Positions 5,387 to 13,655 of a stretch of 21,546 bases of DNA are shown here, in pieces. This DNA comes from JBKHJA01 sp046538375. GTDB taxonomy: Bacteria > Acidobacteriota > Aminicenantia > Aminicenantales > Aminicenantaceae. The position numbers and the translations under genes were made by a program. The notes beneath the pieces are model-generated. The model had not been told where the DNA came from. It saw only the letters and a list, made by a program, of their open reading frames with translations, and searched no databases. The stretch's first letter is position 1, and each line of letters starts with the position of its first letter. The stretch spans positions 1 to 21,546 of the forward strand of contig JBKHJA010000040.1 in the NCBI GenBank assembly GCA_046538375.1, in the 5' to 3' direction.

Positions 5387-6703
5387 TCAGAATGAATAGC
5401 TGACAGAGACATTGGGAACAACGATATTCATATCGTAAATTCCGGGCATGGCTGACTGCCATTCTGGGTTCAAAACCCACTTCTCATAGGGGACTTCTCT
5501 TTCCTTTCCCATCAGGTATTCGAAGCCCACATCGATCTGGAGCCCATCCAGATTATAGCCAAAGCCCAGTGTTATCACGTTGTAGTCATAGCTGGGGATA
5601 AGCACGTTCATGGTCCTGTCCGGTGCAGGGGAAGGATCCATGTAAAAGCCTCCGCGGAAGGCCATGTTCTCTATCCTGTATTCGGCTCCGAATCTAATCT
5701 GCCAGGCATCCTCCCAATGCATCTGCATCTCATCATCACCGCTTTGGGCCATCATCTGCTGCCAGAAAGGATCTGTGAAATCTGATTCTATGACATCTAT
5801 CTTCGACCACTGGGTCCACTGAATATCGCCGGTTATGGTCAAATCTTCCCTGGGCTTAACAGCCACTCCTCCGGCTATCCACATGGGCCAGGTTATCTCT
5901 CTTTCCACCTCGGAGGTGGCGCTGACTCCCAGAAGACTCAGGTTGGAAATACTGGCATCTCCTGAAAACTTGACGGTGTTGGCTGTCCGAAAGGTGGCGC
6001 CCACACTCACCATTTCACTAGGCTTCACCAGAAGACCTACCGCAGCGCCAAATCCCCACCCATCCATACTTTCCTCGTACTGGCCCAGGTCGAGCTGGTA
6101 GGGAGGTTCAGGGATAGCAGCAGAACCAGCATGCATGGCCACATTGAACCTTCCATAGTTGATGTTCAGAGCTGCCCCCACCATGAACTGTTCATTGATC
6201 TTATAAGCCACTGCCGGCGAAATGGTCACCAGCCCGATGCGGCTTTTCCACTCCAGGGAGGGATCATTGTTGGATATGGGCGCAAAATCCTCACCGTTCC
6301 ATCTGTTTCCCAGTCCCGAAGGGACATAAATTCCCAATCCGGTCACCATATTTTCGTTAATGGGATAGTAATATCCAGCCAGGCCGGCGAGATAATGGGT
6401 GGTCTCTGTCTCTGCATTCACCAAAGTCACACTTCCGATATCAGGAACAAGAATATCCATCCGGTATGTTCCGGAAGGAATAATATCGGTCCCGTAAAAG
6501 CCAAAATACTGCCGGTCGAACTGGGCAATTCCTGCTGGATTCCAGTAAACGGCGCTAAAATCATCCGCCAGCCCCACAAAAGCTCCACCCATGGCCAGGG
6601 CCCGCGAACCCAGACTGTTCAGATTCAAGCCGTTAGCCAGAGCTAAGGAACTTGAAAAAACCAGAAACATGAGGATAGATAAAAATGATTTTTCTCTCTT
6701 CAT
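5387..6703 (-). CDS. FadL/TodX/OmpP1-family outer-membrane transport barrel
   Basis: The 438-residue protein has a Sec signal peptide (residues 1-23, cleavage after ALA), a mature start NGLNLNSLGSRALAMGGAFVGLADDFSAVYWNPAG typical of the family in residues 24-58 (quoted in two parts: NGLNLNSLGSRALAMGG and AFVGLADDFSAVYWNPAG), and a C-terminal outer-membrane signal ending in VSVSYSF. Family members import long-chain fatty acids or other hydrophobic compounds through a 14-strand barrel whose N-terminus plugs the pore. The substrate here is unknown. An excellent AAGGAGG site lies 5 nt before the ATG. It sits 39 bp after the NifU-domain gene on the same strand, so co-transcription with clpB is likely, though no functional link is evident. 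It is full length, with no break or frameshift. Confidence 0.92.
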   Translation of the reverse strand: MKREKSFLSILMFLVFSSSLALANGLNLNSLGSRALAMGGAFVGLADDFSAVYWNPAGIAQFDRQYFGFYGTDIIPSGTYRMDILVPDIGSVTLVNAETETTHYLAGLAGYYYPINENMVTGLGIYVPSGLGNRWNGEDFAPISNNDPSLEWKSRIGLVTISPAVAYKINEQFMVGAALNINYGRFNVAMHAGSAAIPEPPYQLDLGQYEESMDGWGFGAAVGLLVKPSEMVSVGATFRTANTVKFSGDASISNLSLLGVSATSEVEREITWPMWIAGGVAVKPREDLTITGDIQWTQWSKIDVIESDFTDPFWQQMMAQSGDDEMQMHWEDAWQIRFGAEYRIENMAFRGGFYMDPSPAPDRTMNVLIPSYDYNVITLGFGYNLDGLQIDVGFEYLMGKEREVPYEKWVLNPEWQSAMPGIYDMNIVVPNVSVSYSF

Positions 6704-6742
6704 CCCTGCCTCCTTCGATTTTGTGCTTTTTGGTTAAAGAGT

Positions 6743-6964
6743 TCAAACAGCCTGAACTTCTTTAACTTCAGGCACCTTTTTCTTGATAAACCGGGTTATG
6801 CCCTGAGTTAAAGTCAGCTCTCTCATGGGGCAGCCTTCGCACGCACCCAACAGGCGCACTTTAACCACCCCATCCTCGCTCACCTCCACAAGCTCCACGT
6901 CGCCGCCATCTGCCTTGAGATGAGGCCTGAGCTCGTCGATGGCCTTATTGACTTCTTCTTTCAT
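6743..6964 (-). CDS. NifU C-terminal-domain (Nfu-type) iron-sulfur scaffold protein
   Basis: The 73-residue protein is a stand-alone NifU C-terminal domain. It has LRPHLKADGGDVELVEV (12-28) and the cluster-binding C42-x2-C45 (GACEGCPM). These proteins carry a [4Fe-4S] cluster between two subunits and deliver it to target enzymes in the cytoplasm. The ATG follows an AAGGAG site with 7-nt spacing. It starts 25 bp after clpB, so translation in the same message is likely. Pairing with a chaperone would suit stress repair of iron-sulfur proteins, but that is inference. Nothing is missing for this short class. Confidence 0.93.
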   Translation of the reverse strand: MKEEVNKAIDELRPHLKADGGDVELVEVSEDGVVKVRLLGACEGCPMRELTLTQGITRFIKKKVPEVKEVQAV

Positions 6965-6989
6965 ATTTTTTTCTCCTTATCCGTTGATT

Positions 6990-9578
6990 CTATTTTTTTG
7001 ATTTGTGGAAAACAAATTCTTTCTTCTCATCCACGTCCACCCTCACCCTGTCTCCCTCGCTGTATTCCCCTTCTAAAATCTTCAAGGCCAAAGGATTCTG
7101 AATATCCCGCTGTATGGTCCTTTTGAGCGGGCGGGCCCCGTAGACAGGATCATACCCTCTCTCGGCCAGCACTTTTCTCGCTTCAGGGCTGACCTCGATC
7201 TGGATCTTCTTCTCCTGAAGTCTTTTTCTCAACTGGGCCAGCTGCAAATCCACGATTTCAACAAGGACCTGCTCAGAGAGAGGCCTGAAAATGATTGTCT
7301 CGTCAATCCTGTTTAAGAATTCGGGCCGGAAGTTCTTCTCCAGGATGCCTTTCACCTCTTTTTCCATCTTATCATAATCTCCACTGAGCTCTTTGATCAC
7401 CTGGCTTCCCATGTTGGAGGTCATGATGATGATGGTATTCCTGAAATCCACTGTCCTTCCCTTCCCATCTGTCAGCCGGCCGTCATCTAAAATCTGGAGA
7501 AGAATATTGAACACATCAGGATGGGCTTTTTCTATCTCATCCAGGAGAATGATGGAGTAGGGACGCCTCTTTATGGATTCTGTGAGCTGTCCTCCCTCCT
7601 CATAGCCCACATACCCGGGGGGAGCGCCTATCAACCGGGAGACAGTGTGTTTTTCCATGTATTCAGACATATCCAGCCTGACCATGGCCCGCTCGTCGTC
7701 GAAAAGAAACTCAGCCAGAGCGCGTGCCAATTCGGTCTTGCCCACCCCGGTCGGACCAAGAAAGATAAAAGAGCCCAGAGGACGGGAGGCGTCCTGGATT
7801 CCTGCCCGGGCACGCCTTATGGTATCAGAGACCGCTCTTATGGCCTGATCCTGCCCCTTGACCCTTTTGGCCAGGTTGACCTCCATGTTTACCAGTTTTT
7901 CCACCTCTCCTTCCAGCATCTTGGAGACAGGAATTCCTGTCCATTTGGAGACAATCTCGGCCACATCTTCCTCATCCACTTCCTCTTTCAGCATCTTGCC
8001 CTTCTTTTGTATCCCGGACAATTTCTTCCCTGCTTCCTCTATTTTTTTCTGAATCTCGGTCAATTTTCCGTACCTGATTTGAGCCACTCTCTCCAGATTA
8101 CCCTCTCTTTCGGCATTCTGCTCTTCGATCTTGAGTGAATCTGTCTCTTCTTTCAATTTATTCATGGTATCGATCAGTTCTTTTTCTTTCTGCCAGCGGG
8201 CTCTGAGAGAATGGCTTTTTTCCTTCAGATCTTCAAGTTCCTTGTTCAGGTTCTGCAGTTTTTCTTTGGCACCCTTTTCTTTCTCTTTTTTCAAAGCCTG
8301 TCTTTCAATCTCCAGTTGGGTGATCCTTCTCTCCAGCTCATCGATCTCCTGGGGCATGCTGTCTATTTCAATCCGGATACGGGAAGCCGCCTCATCGATC
8401 AAATCAATGGCTTTGTCAGGAAGATAACGGTCGGTGATATAGCGGTTGGAAAGGGTGGTGGCTGCTATAAGGGCAGAATCCTTGATTTTAACTCCATGAT
8501 GGACTTCGTATTTTTCTTTCAATCCCCTCAGGATGGAGATGGTCTCTTCCACAGAGGGCTCCCCCACATAGACCTGCTGGAATCTTCTCTCCAGAGCAGC
8601 GTCTTTTTCTATATGCTTTTTATACTCATTCAGGGTGGTGGCTCCCACACAGCGAAGCTCTCCTCTGGACAGGGGAGGTTTGAGCATGTTGGAGGCATCA
8701 ACAGCTCCTTCGGCAGCTCCGGCACCGATTATGGTATGAAGCTCATCGATAAACAGGATGACTTCTCCCTCCGCTTCTTTTATTTCCCTAAGCACCGCCT
8801 TGAGCCTGTCCTCGAACTCACCTCTGTACTTTGAGCCAGCGATCAAGGCGCCGATATCCATAGCGATCAGCCTCTTGTTTTTCAACGGTTGAGGAACATC
8901 CCCGTTGGCAATCCTCTGGGCCAGTCCTTCCACGATGGCGGTTTTCCCCACTCCTGCCTCACCGATCAACACCGGATTGTTCTTTGTTCTCCGCGAAAGA
9001 ACCTGGATCACCCTTCTGATCTCATCCTCCCGGCCTATCACCGGGTCCAGTTTCCCCTGCCTGGCCAGGGCTGTGATATCTCGGGCATAACGCTGAAGGA
9101 CCTGGTACTTGCCTTCAGGCTGAGGGTCAGTGATCCTCTGGGTGCCCCGGATATCTCTCAGCGCTTTCAACACCGCATCCTGGTTTACGCCGTTCTCCCT
9201 CAAAATCCTGCTGGCCTCTGAAGATTCCTCTTTCAGAAGGGAGAGAAAAAGGTGTTCTGTGGATATGTACTCGTCTTTGAGCTGGTCAGCCTCCTGCTGA
9301 GCTCCGTTCATTATGCGCCTCAACGAAGAGGAGAGATAGACCTCTTCTCCACCTTTGACCTGGGGCAGTCTGCCCAAAGCTTCTTCCAGTGCTCTCCGAA
9401 TCGGGGATGAATCGGCTCCTATTTTGGCCAGAATAGAGAGAACCACATTCTCTTCCTGACTCAAAAAGGCCCACAGCAGATGCTCCGGGGTCAGCTCCTG
9501 ATGGCCCCATTCCTGGGCTTTAGACTGGGCCAGCTGGAACGCTTGTTGAGACATCACAGTCAGTTTGTCCCACTTCAT
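6990..9578 (-). CDS. clpB: ATP-dependent disaggregase ClpB (Hsp104 family)
   Basis: ClpB is a cytoplasmic hexameric AAA+ chaperone that, with DnaK, threads aggregated protein through a central pore. The 862 residues are full length: an N-domain (1-145), AAA1 with Walker A GEAGVGKT (206-213) and Walker B LFIDE (275-279), a coiled-coil middle domain (about 405-530), then AAA2 with GPTGVGKT (608-615) and ILLDE (677-681). The pore-loop tyrosines lie in KYRGEFE (250-256) and GYVGYEEGG (655-663). No ClpP-binding loop is seen, as expected of ClpB rather than ClpA/ClpC. The start has a GAGG site close to the ATG and a strong sigma70-type promoter, but no CIRCE element or clear sigma32 site. It heads the series with the NifU and FadL genes, and a small acidic-protein gene diverges from its promoter region. 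Confidence 0.97.
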   Translation of the reverse strand: MKWDKLTVMSQQAFQLAQSKAQEWGHQELTPEHLLWAFLSQEENVVLSILAKIGADSSPIRRALEEALGRLPQVKGGEEVYLSSSLRRIMNGAQQEADQLKDEYISTEHLFLSLLKEESSEASRILRENGVNQDAVLKALRDIRGTQRITDPQPEGKYQVLQRYARDITALARQGKLDPVIGREDEIRRVIQVLSRRTKNNPVLIGEAGVGKTAIVEGLAQRIANGDVPQPLKNKRLIAMDIGALIAGSKYRGEFEDRLKAVLREIKEAEGEVILFIDELHTIIGAGAAEGAVDASNMLKPPLSRGELRCVGATTLNEYKKHIEKDAALERRFQQVYVGEPSVEETISILRGLKEKYEVHHGVKIKDSALIAATTLSNRYITDRYLPDKAIDLIDEAASRIRIEIDSMPQEIDELERRITQLEIERQALKKEKEKGAKEKLQNLNKELEDLKEKSHSLRARWQKEKELIDTMNKLKEETDSLKIEEQNAEREGNLERVAQIRYGKLTEIQKKIEEAGKKLSGIQKKGKMLKEEVDEEDVAEIVSKWTGIPVSKMLEGEVEKLVNMEVNLAKRVKGQDQAIRAVSDTIRRARAGIQDASRPLGSFIFLGPTGVGKTELARALAEFLFDDERAMVRLDMSEYMEKHTVSRLIGAPPGYVGYEEGGQLTESIKRRPYSIILLDEIEKAHPDVFNILLQILDDGRLTDGKGRTVDFRNTIIIMTSNMGSQVIKELSGDYDKMEKEVKGILEKNFRPEFLNRIDETIIFRPLSEQVLVEIVDLQLAQLRKRLQEKKIQIEVSPEARKVLAERGYDPVYGARPLKRTIQRDIQNPLALKILEGEYSEGDRVRVDVDEKKEFVFHKSKK

Positions 9579-9593
9579 TTTTACCTCTCATCT

Positions 9594-9622
9594 ATTAAAA
9601 TATTCATGCCTCGATATGTCAA
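9594..9622 (-). promoter_or_regulatory. Predicted clpB promoter, short leader
   Basis: On the minus strand a perfect -35 TTGACA (9617-9622), a 17-nt spacer and a -10 TTTAAT (9594-9599, 5 of 6) point to transcription from about 9587, only about 9 nt before the ATG, with the GAGG ribosome site inside that leader. Confidence 0.65.
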
Positions 9623-9692
9623 GAAAAGAAAGCATGCGTTGAGCGTTTCCAAGCCCTCGGTGGAGTATTAAAAAAACTTTCCTGTCTCCCCC

Positions 9693-9722
9693 TTGACAAG
9701 TGGATATAAATTGTTATTTATT
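9693..9722 (+). promoter_or_regulatory. Predicted promoter of the small acidic-protein gene
   Basis: TTGACA (9693-9698) is followed after 18 nt by TTTATT (9717-9722, 4 of 6). Other registers (TATTTA after 16 nt) are possible. Transcription near 9729 would again leave a leader of under 10 nt. The -10 call is uncertain. Confidence 0.4.
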
Positions 9723-9736
9723 GAAGTGAGAATCCG

Positions 9737-10057
9737 ATGGAAGAATTAGAAGTATCCAGTTGGCTGACCCTTGACGCCCTGAAAAAAGCAGGTGAAATCA
9801 AGGAAACAGTGGGGGACCTCCAATCCGGACACTCCGTATCCGTATTCTGCTTGATTGAGGACGATTACCTGGAACTCTTCTACAGTGATGCCGCTTCCAA
9901 CTACATCAGACGTTATGAAGACAAAGAAGAGTTCCAGATGGCCATGGACAACCGCAAGAAAGAAGAAGGAGAATCCCCGTATGAAGAAAACCTTTCCCTT
10001 GAAGAATCCTTCGAGGAAGAAGAAAACGAAAACGAATTTGATTTAGATAAAGAATAA
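9737..10057 (+). CDS. Small acidic protein with a Glu-rich tail, function unknown
   Basis: This 106-residue protein is divergent from clpB. Residues 1-70 look like a small folded domain (WLTLDALKKAGEIKETVGDL..., then hydrophobic strands VSVFCLIEDDYLELFYSD). Residues 73-106 form a very acidic, probably disordered tail rich in Glu and Asn. There is no signal peptide, membrane segment or catalytic motif that I recognise. The ATG at 9737 has only a weak GTGAG-type site, and a promoter-like TTGACA lies 39 nt upstream. The strongly biased composition argues that it is expressed rather than spurious, and the next gene (mutS) is convergent. Possible roles, by composition only, are a modulator of the neighbouring chaperone or a nucleic-acid mimic; neither is supported. 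Confidence 0.6.
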   Translation: MEELEVSSWLTLDALKKAGEIKETVGDLQSGHSVSVFCLIEDDYLELFYSDAASNYIRRYEDKEEFQMAMDNRKKEEGESPYEENLSLEESFEEEENENEFDLDKE

Positions 10058-10153
10058 AAAGATTTTACTCTCAGTCAAGTTTTTCGGCTTTTTTTCATTT
10101 TTTATAACTAAAAGTAAAGTTACAGAAGGAAAGCGGGGTATAACAGCCGATCG

Positions 10154-12784
10154 TTATTTTTCTCTTTTTATCCTCTCTTTAATCTGGCTGAGAAGGTTCA
10201 AGGCTTCCAAAGGGGTCAGCGAAGAAACATCGCATTTCTCGATCTCCTGGATGATGCCGTCGAAAACATCTCTTTTTCTATCCTCCTTGAACAAAAGGAG
10301 CTGGTTCTTATCTCTTTTTTTGGAAGAGCGATAGGCGATCCTGGGAAGTCCTGTATCGTCCAGTTCTTTCTTTTCCAGGTTGAAAAGAATCTCCTTGGCT
10401 CTTTCTATCACCTCCCGGGGAATCCCGGCCAATTTGGCCACATGAATGCCATAGCTTTGATCTGATGGTCCAGGAGAAATCTTTCTCAAGAACACAACGT
10501 CCTCTTTCCATTCCTTGACCGCCACGTGATAGTTTTTGATTCTATTCAAAGTCAGGGCCAGTTCAGTCAGCTCATGATAATGGGTAGCAAACAGGGTTTT
10601 GGGTCTTTTCTCCTCCTTCTCATGGAGATATTCCGCCACCGCCCAGGCAATGCTGAGACCATCGAAAGTGGATGTTCCCCGTCCGATTTCATCGAGGAGA
10701 ATCAAGCTGCGGGAGGTGGCATTGTTCAAAATATTGGCAGTCTCCAGCATCTCCACCATAAAAGTGGACTGGCCCATGCTCAAGAAATCCATGGCTCCAA
10801 TCCGGGTAAAAATGCGGTCCACAACCCCAACGGCTGCCTTTTTGGCCGGGACGAAGCTTCCCATCTGGGCCATAATGCAGATCAGAGCCACCTGCCGCAG
10901 GTAGGTCGATTTTCCTCCCATGTTGGGCCCGGTGACCATCAAGATTTGGTCCTCTTCTCTGTCTGTGTAGGTATCATTGGGAACAAAGGGATCATCCTGG
11001 GTGACTTCTATGATAGGATGGCGGCCTTCTTCGATCTCTATCCTGTGGCCGGAGTTGACTTCAGGCCGGCTGTAATTCCGCTGGGATGCCAGTTCGGCCA
11101 GGCAGGATAACGCATCCAGGTCAGCCACATGGGAGGCGATCTTCTGGAGCCGGGCATTCTCCTCAGAAATCTGACTCCGGATCTTAACAAACAAATCATG
11201 CTCCAGCTCCGCTATCCGCTCCTCAGCATGGAGAACTTTCTCTTCATGTTCTTTAAGCTCAGGTGTAATGAATCTTTCAGAATTCACCAGGGTCTGTTTG
11301 CGGACATAATGATCAGGAACTGAAGACAAATTGGGCTTGGTCACTTCGATATAGTAGCCAAAAACCTTGTTGTATCGAACCTTAAGAGAGGATATTCCTG
11401 TTTTTTCCTTTTCCCTTTTCTCCAGTTGAGTGATGAAAGTCTTTCCTGAACGGCTCACTTTCCTCAGCTCATCCAGCTCTTTGTGGTAGCCCTGTTTGAT
11501 AATCCCTCCCTCGGTGAGCAGGAAGGCCGGTTCTTCCATGATGGCTTTCTCTATGAGATCCGCTATGTCCTCGGCGTTATCCCATCCCTTCTGAATCCGT
11601 TTTATCATCGGCGAAGAGAAGGCGGCAATCACCGATTGGAGCTTGGGAAGCGGCCGCAGGGAATTCTTCAGCGAAAGAAGATCCCTGGGATGGGCCGCAG
11701 CCAAAGAGATTTTTCCGCTGATCCGTTCTAAATCAGATATTTCTCTCAGGTTTTCCCTTGTTTCATGGCGCTCTATGGTATGAGTGAGAAATTCTTCCAC
11801 AGCCTCCAACCGCTGGTTTATCGAAGAACAATCCACCAGAGGCTGCAGCAGCCAGGACTTGATCCGTCTCCCCCCCATGGAGGTGACTGTGAAGTCCGCG
11901 ATATCCAAAAGAGAATCCTTCACCCGTCCATCCCTGAGATTTCTGATAAGCTCCAGGTTTTTTATGGTGGTGGCATCCAGGATCATATGATCGCTGGAGT
12001 GAACATAAGAGAGGCTGTGAATCAGGGTCAGCGAATCCTTTCTCACTTTCTTGAGATAATACAGGAGAGCCCCTCCGGCGGCCACCGCCAAAGTCTTATC
12101 AGCAAGATCAAACCCGGCCAAAGACTTGACCCGGAAATGAGAGAGCAAAAAGTTTCGGGCATGAGATAGATCAAAAGCCCAATCTTCCACCGGGCTTTTC
12201 AGCATCGAAGACATGTTGTTTTTGTCAAGGATTTGATTCAACTGGCTTTCCTGTTCGGCTGGAAATATCACTTCCTTGGGGGCAATCCTGAAAATCTCAT
12301 CGGACAGCAGCCGCCTCTGCTGAGAACCGCTTTGAAAGGTCCTCATCTGACCGGAGGCCAGATCAATAACCGCAAGCCCCCAGTCGTCTTCTCTCAAACA
12401 GAGGCTGGCGATAAAATTGTTCTCCTTGGCCTCTTCGATGTCCACCTCCACCGCTGTCCCTGGAGTCAAAACTTTGACCACATCCCTTTTGACCACTCCC
12501 CGGGCCTGTTTAGGGTCCTCCACCTGCTCACAGATCGCCACCTTGTGGCCGTGCCGGAGAAGCTTGGCCAAGTAAGAGTTGGCCGCATGGTAGGGAACAC
12601 CGCACATGGGGACTTTCTGACGGGAAGTGAGGGCTATGTCCAGTACAGAAGAGGCAACTTTTGCATCCTGGTAGAACATCTCGTAAAAATCTCCCAGCCG
12701 GAAAAACAAAAGCGCATCCTCATGTTTCTTTTTGATCCGGAAGTACTGCTCCATCATCGGAGTCACAGAGTTATTCGAAGACAT
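10154..12784 (-). CDS. mutS: DNA mismatch repair protein MutS
   Basis: MutS recognises mismatches as a dimeric clamp and recruits MutL in an ATP-dependent way. The 876 residues contain the mismatch-contacting Phe33-x-Glu35 (GDFYEMF), the connector and lever domains, the clamp (about 440-550), and the ABC-type ATPase with Walker A GPNMGGKS (619-626), Walker B LILLDEIGRGTSTFDG (694-709) and the histidine loop ATHYHEL (733-739). The length is that of MutS1, not MutS2 (no Smr domain). Its ATG is preceded by a GGGA stretch only 2-3 nt away, so ribosome recognition looks weak. It is monocistronic here; no mutL is nearby. It faces the acidic-protein gene, with about 95 bp between their ends and no clear terminator. 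Confidence 0.97.
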   Translation of the reverse strand: MSSNNSVTPMMEQYFRIKKKHEDALLFFRLGDFYEMFYQDAKVASSVLDIALTSRQKVPMCGVPYHAANSYLAKLLRHGHKVAICEQVEDPKQARGVVKRDVVKVLTPGTAVEVDIEEAKENNFIASLCLREDDWGLAVIDLASGQMRTFQSGSQQRRLLSDEIFRIAPKEVIFPAEQESQLNQILDKNNMSSMLKSPVEDWAFDLSHARNFLLSHFRVKSLAGFDLADKTLAVAAGGALLYYLKKVRKDSLTLIHSLSYVHSSDHMILDATTIKNLELIRNLRDGRVKDSLLDIADFTVTSMGGRRIKSWLLQPLVDCSSINQRLEAVEEFLTHTIERHETRENLREISDLERISGKISLAAAHPRDLLSLKNSLRPLPKLQSVIAAFSSPMIKRIQKGWDNAEDIADLIEKAIMEEPAFLLTEGGIIKQGYHKELDELRKVSRSGKTFITQLEKREKEKTGISSLKVRYNKVFGYYIEVTKPNLSSVPDHYVRKQTLVNSERFITPELKEHEEKVLHAEERIAELEHDLFVKIRSQISEENARLQKIASHVADLDALSCLAELASQRNYSRPEVNSGHRIEIEEGRHPIIEVTQDDPFVPNDTYTDREEDQILMVTGPNMGGKSTYLRQVALICIMAQMGSFVPAKKAAVGVVDRIFTRIGAMDFLSMGQSTFMVEMLETANILNNATSRSLILLDEIGRGTSTFDGLSIAWAVAEYLHEKEEKRPKTLFATHYHELTELALTLNRIKNYHVAVKEWKEDVVFLRKISPGPSDQSYGIHVAKLAGIPREVIERAKEILFNLEKKELDDTGLPRIAYRSSKKRDKNQLLLFKEDRKRDVFDGIIQEIEKCDVSSLTPLEALNLLSQIKERIKREK

Positions 12785-12796
12785 TTCCCTTTCATC

Positions 12797-12825
12797 ACTA
12801 TACTTATCCGCTGCGTTTTTTTCAA
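12797..12825 (-). promoter_or_regulatory. Predicted mutS promoter, very short leader
   Basis: On the minus strand, TTGAAA (12820-12825, 5 of 6), a 17-nt spacer and TATAGT (12797-12802, 5 of 6) place the start of transcription near 12790, about 6 nt before the ATG at 12784. Confidence 0.65.
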
Positions 12826-12893
12826 CATCCAGGGGAAACTTCCACCAAAATCATTTCTCAAACCACAATGATCATAAATATCCTGATTGGAAA

Positions 12894-13037
12894 GGGTGAG
12901 GGATGGGGGTGAGGAAGCCCCTGTGAGGATTGAGCGGGCATGGTTCCTTTCCGAAGGAGAGGAGAGCGAAATCCGAACGGGAGCTAATTTTCCTCGCTGG
13001 GGAAAATTAGCGTGCTGACGACCCCCATCCCTCACCC
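12894..13037. repeat. 144-bp self-complementary element between mutS and pgsA
   Basis: A perfect 17-bp outer inverted repeat, GGGTGAGGGATGGGGGT (12894-12910) and its complement (13021-13037), encloses an inner perfect 11-bp hairpin GCTAATTTTCC/GGAAAATTAGC (12983-12993 and 13001-13011, 7-nt loop). The gap of about 330 bp between mutS and pgsA is otherwise empty except for their promoters. It may be a REP/MITE-type repeat or a structured RNA. A 102-codon minus-strand frame across it looks like a by-product of the repeat. Confidence 0.65.
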
Positions 13038-13075
13038 CTTCACGGAAACGGAAATGAGCACTCTCATCCATTCCG

Positions 13076-13104
13076 TTGACAACAAAACCCGGCTATAGTA
13101 TTCT
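13076..13104 (+). promoter_or_regulatory. Predicted pgsA promoter giving a leaderless message
   Basis: A perfect TTGACA (13076-13081), a 17-nt spacer and TATTCT (13099-13104, 4 of 6) predict transcription from about 13111, two bases before the pgsA ATG (13113). No Shine-Dalgarno is present. Confidence 0.55.
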
Positions 13105-13112
13105 GCCTAAAA

Positions 13113-13655
13113 ATGAATGGGCCCAATCTGCTCACTGCGTTGAGAATACTCTCCATCCCTGCCCTGGTGGCCGTGCTTCTCTCTTCATTCCGGGGAAAAG
13201 AATGGGTGGCTTTTGTTATCTTTCTCTTGGCCGCTCTCACCGATATGCTGGATGGATTCTGGGCGAGGCGGCGAAGACAGACCACCGTCTACGGCAAACT
13301 CCTAGACCCTGTAGCCGATAAACTGCTGGTGGCTTCTGCCTTTATTTGCCTGGTGGAACTGGGAGCTGTTTCTGCCTGGATGGTGGTGATTATCATCGGC
13401 AGAGAGATAGCCGTTTCAGGATTCAGAGCCATCGCCTCTTCCCAAGGCGTCAACATTCCTGCCTCGGCCTTGGGTAAGATCAAAATGATTTCAGAGGCAG
13501 TGACCATCTGCCTCCTGATTTTAGGAGAAAAGCACCTGAAAAGCCTGTATTTTCTTTCTCAGGTAGGGCTGTGGATAGTGATAGCTGCAGCCCTTTTATC
13601 CGCCGGTGAATACTATGTCAGATACGGCCGGCAGATACTCTCAAAGCGCGGCTGA
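13113..13655 (+). CDS. pgsA: CDP-diacylglycerol--glycerol-3-phosphate 3-phosphatidyltransferase
   Basis: This integral inner-membrane enzyme makes phosphatidylglycerol phosphate, the committed step to phosphatidylglycerol and cardiolipin. The CDP-alcohol phosphotransferase motif is complete: D44-x2-D47-G48-x2-A51-R52-x8-G61-x3-D65-x3-D69. The 180 residues and several hydrophobic segments fit the family, and the N-terminus MNGPNLLTALRI is the usual family start, which fixes the ATG despite the absence of a ribosome site. Its 3' end overlaps that of the convergent fabD by 15 bp, with no terminator between them. The final choice of PgsA over a related CDP-alcohol transferase rests on length and N-terminus. 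Confidence 0.93.
   Translation: MNGPNLLTALRILSIPALVAVLLSSFRGKEWVAFVIFLLAALTDMLDGFWARRRRQTTVYGKLLDPVADKLLVASAFICLVELGAVSAWMVVIIIGREIAVSGFRAIASSQGVNIPASALGKIKMISEAVTICLLILGEKHLKSLYFLSQVGLWIVIAAALLSAGEYYVRYGRQILSKRG

Noticed and set aside
7521..8834. Long plus-strand frames opposite clpB
   Set aside because: They are shadows of a conserved gene, with no ribosome sites or family resemblance.
9579..9736. CIRCE or sigma32 heat-shock element before clpB
   Set aside because: No TTAGCACTC-type inverted repeat is present and the -10 is of ordinary sigma70 type.
12763..13071. 102-codon minus-strand frame over the mutS-pgsA gap
   Set aside because: It is produced by the self-complementary repeat and the mutS start, with a low-complexity Arg/Ser-rich translation.
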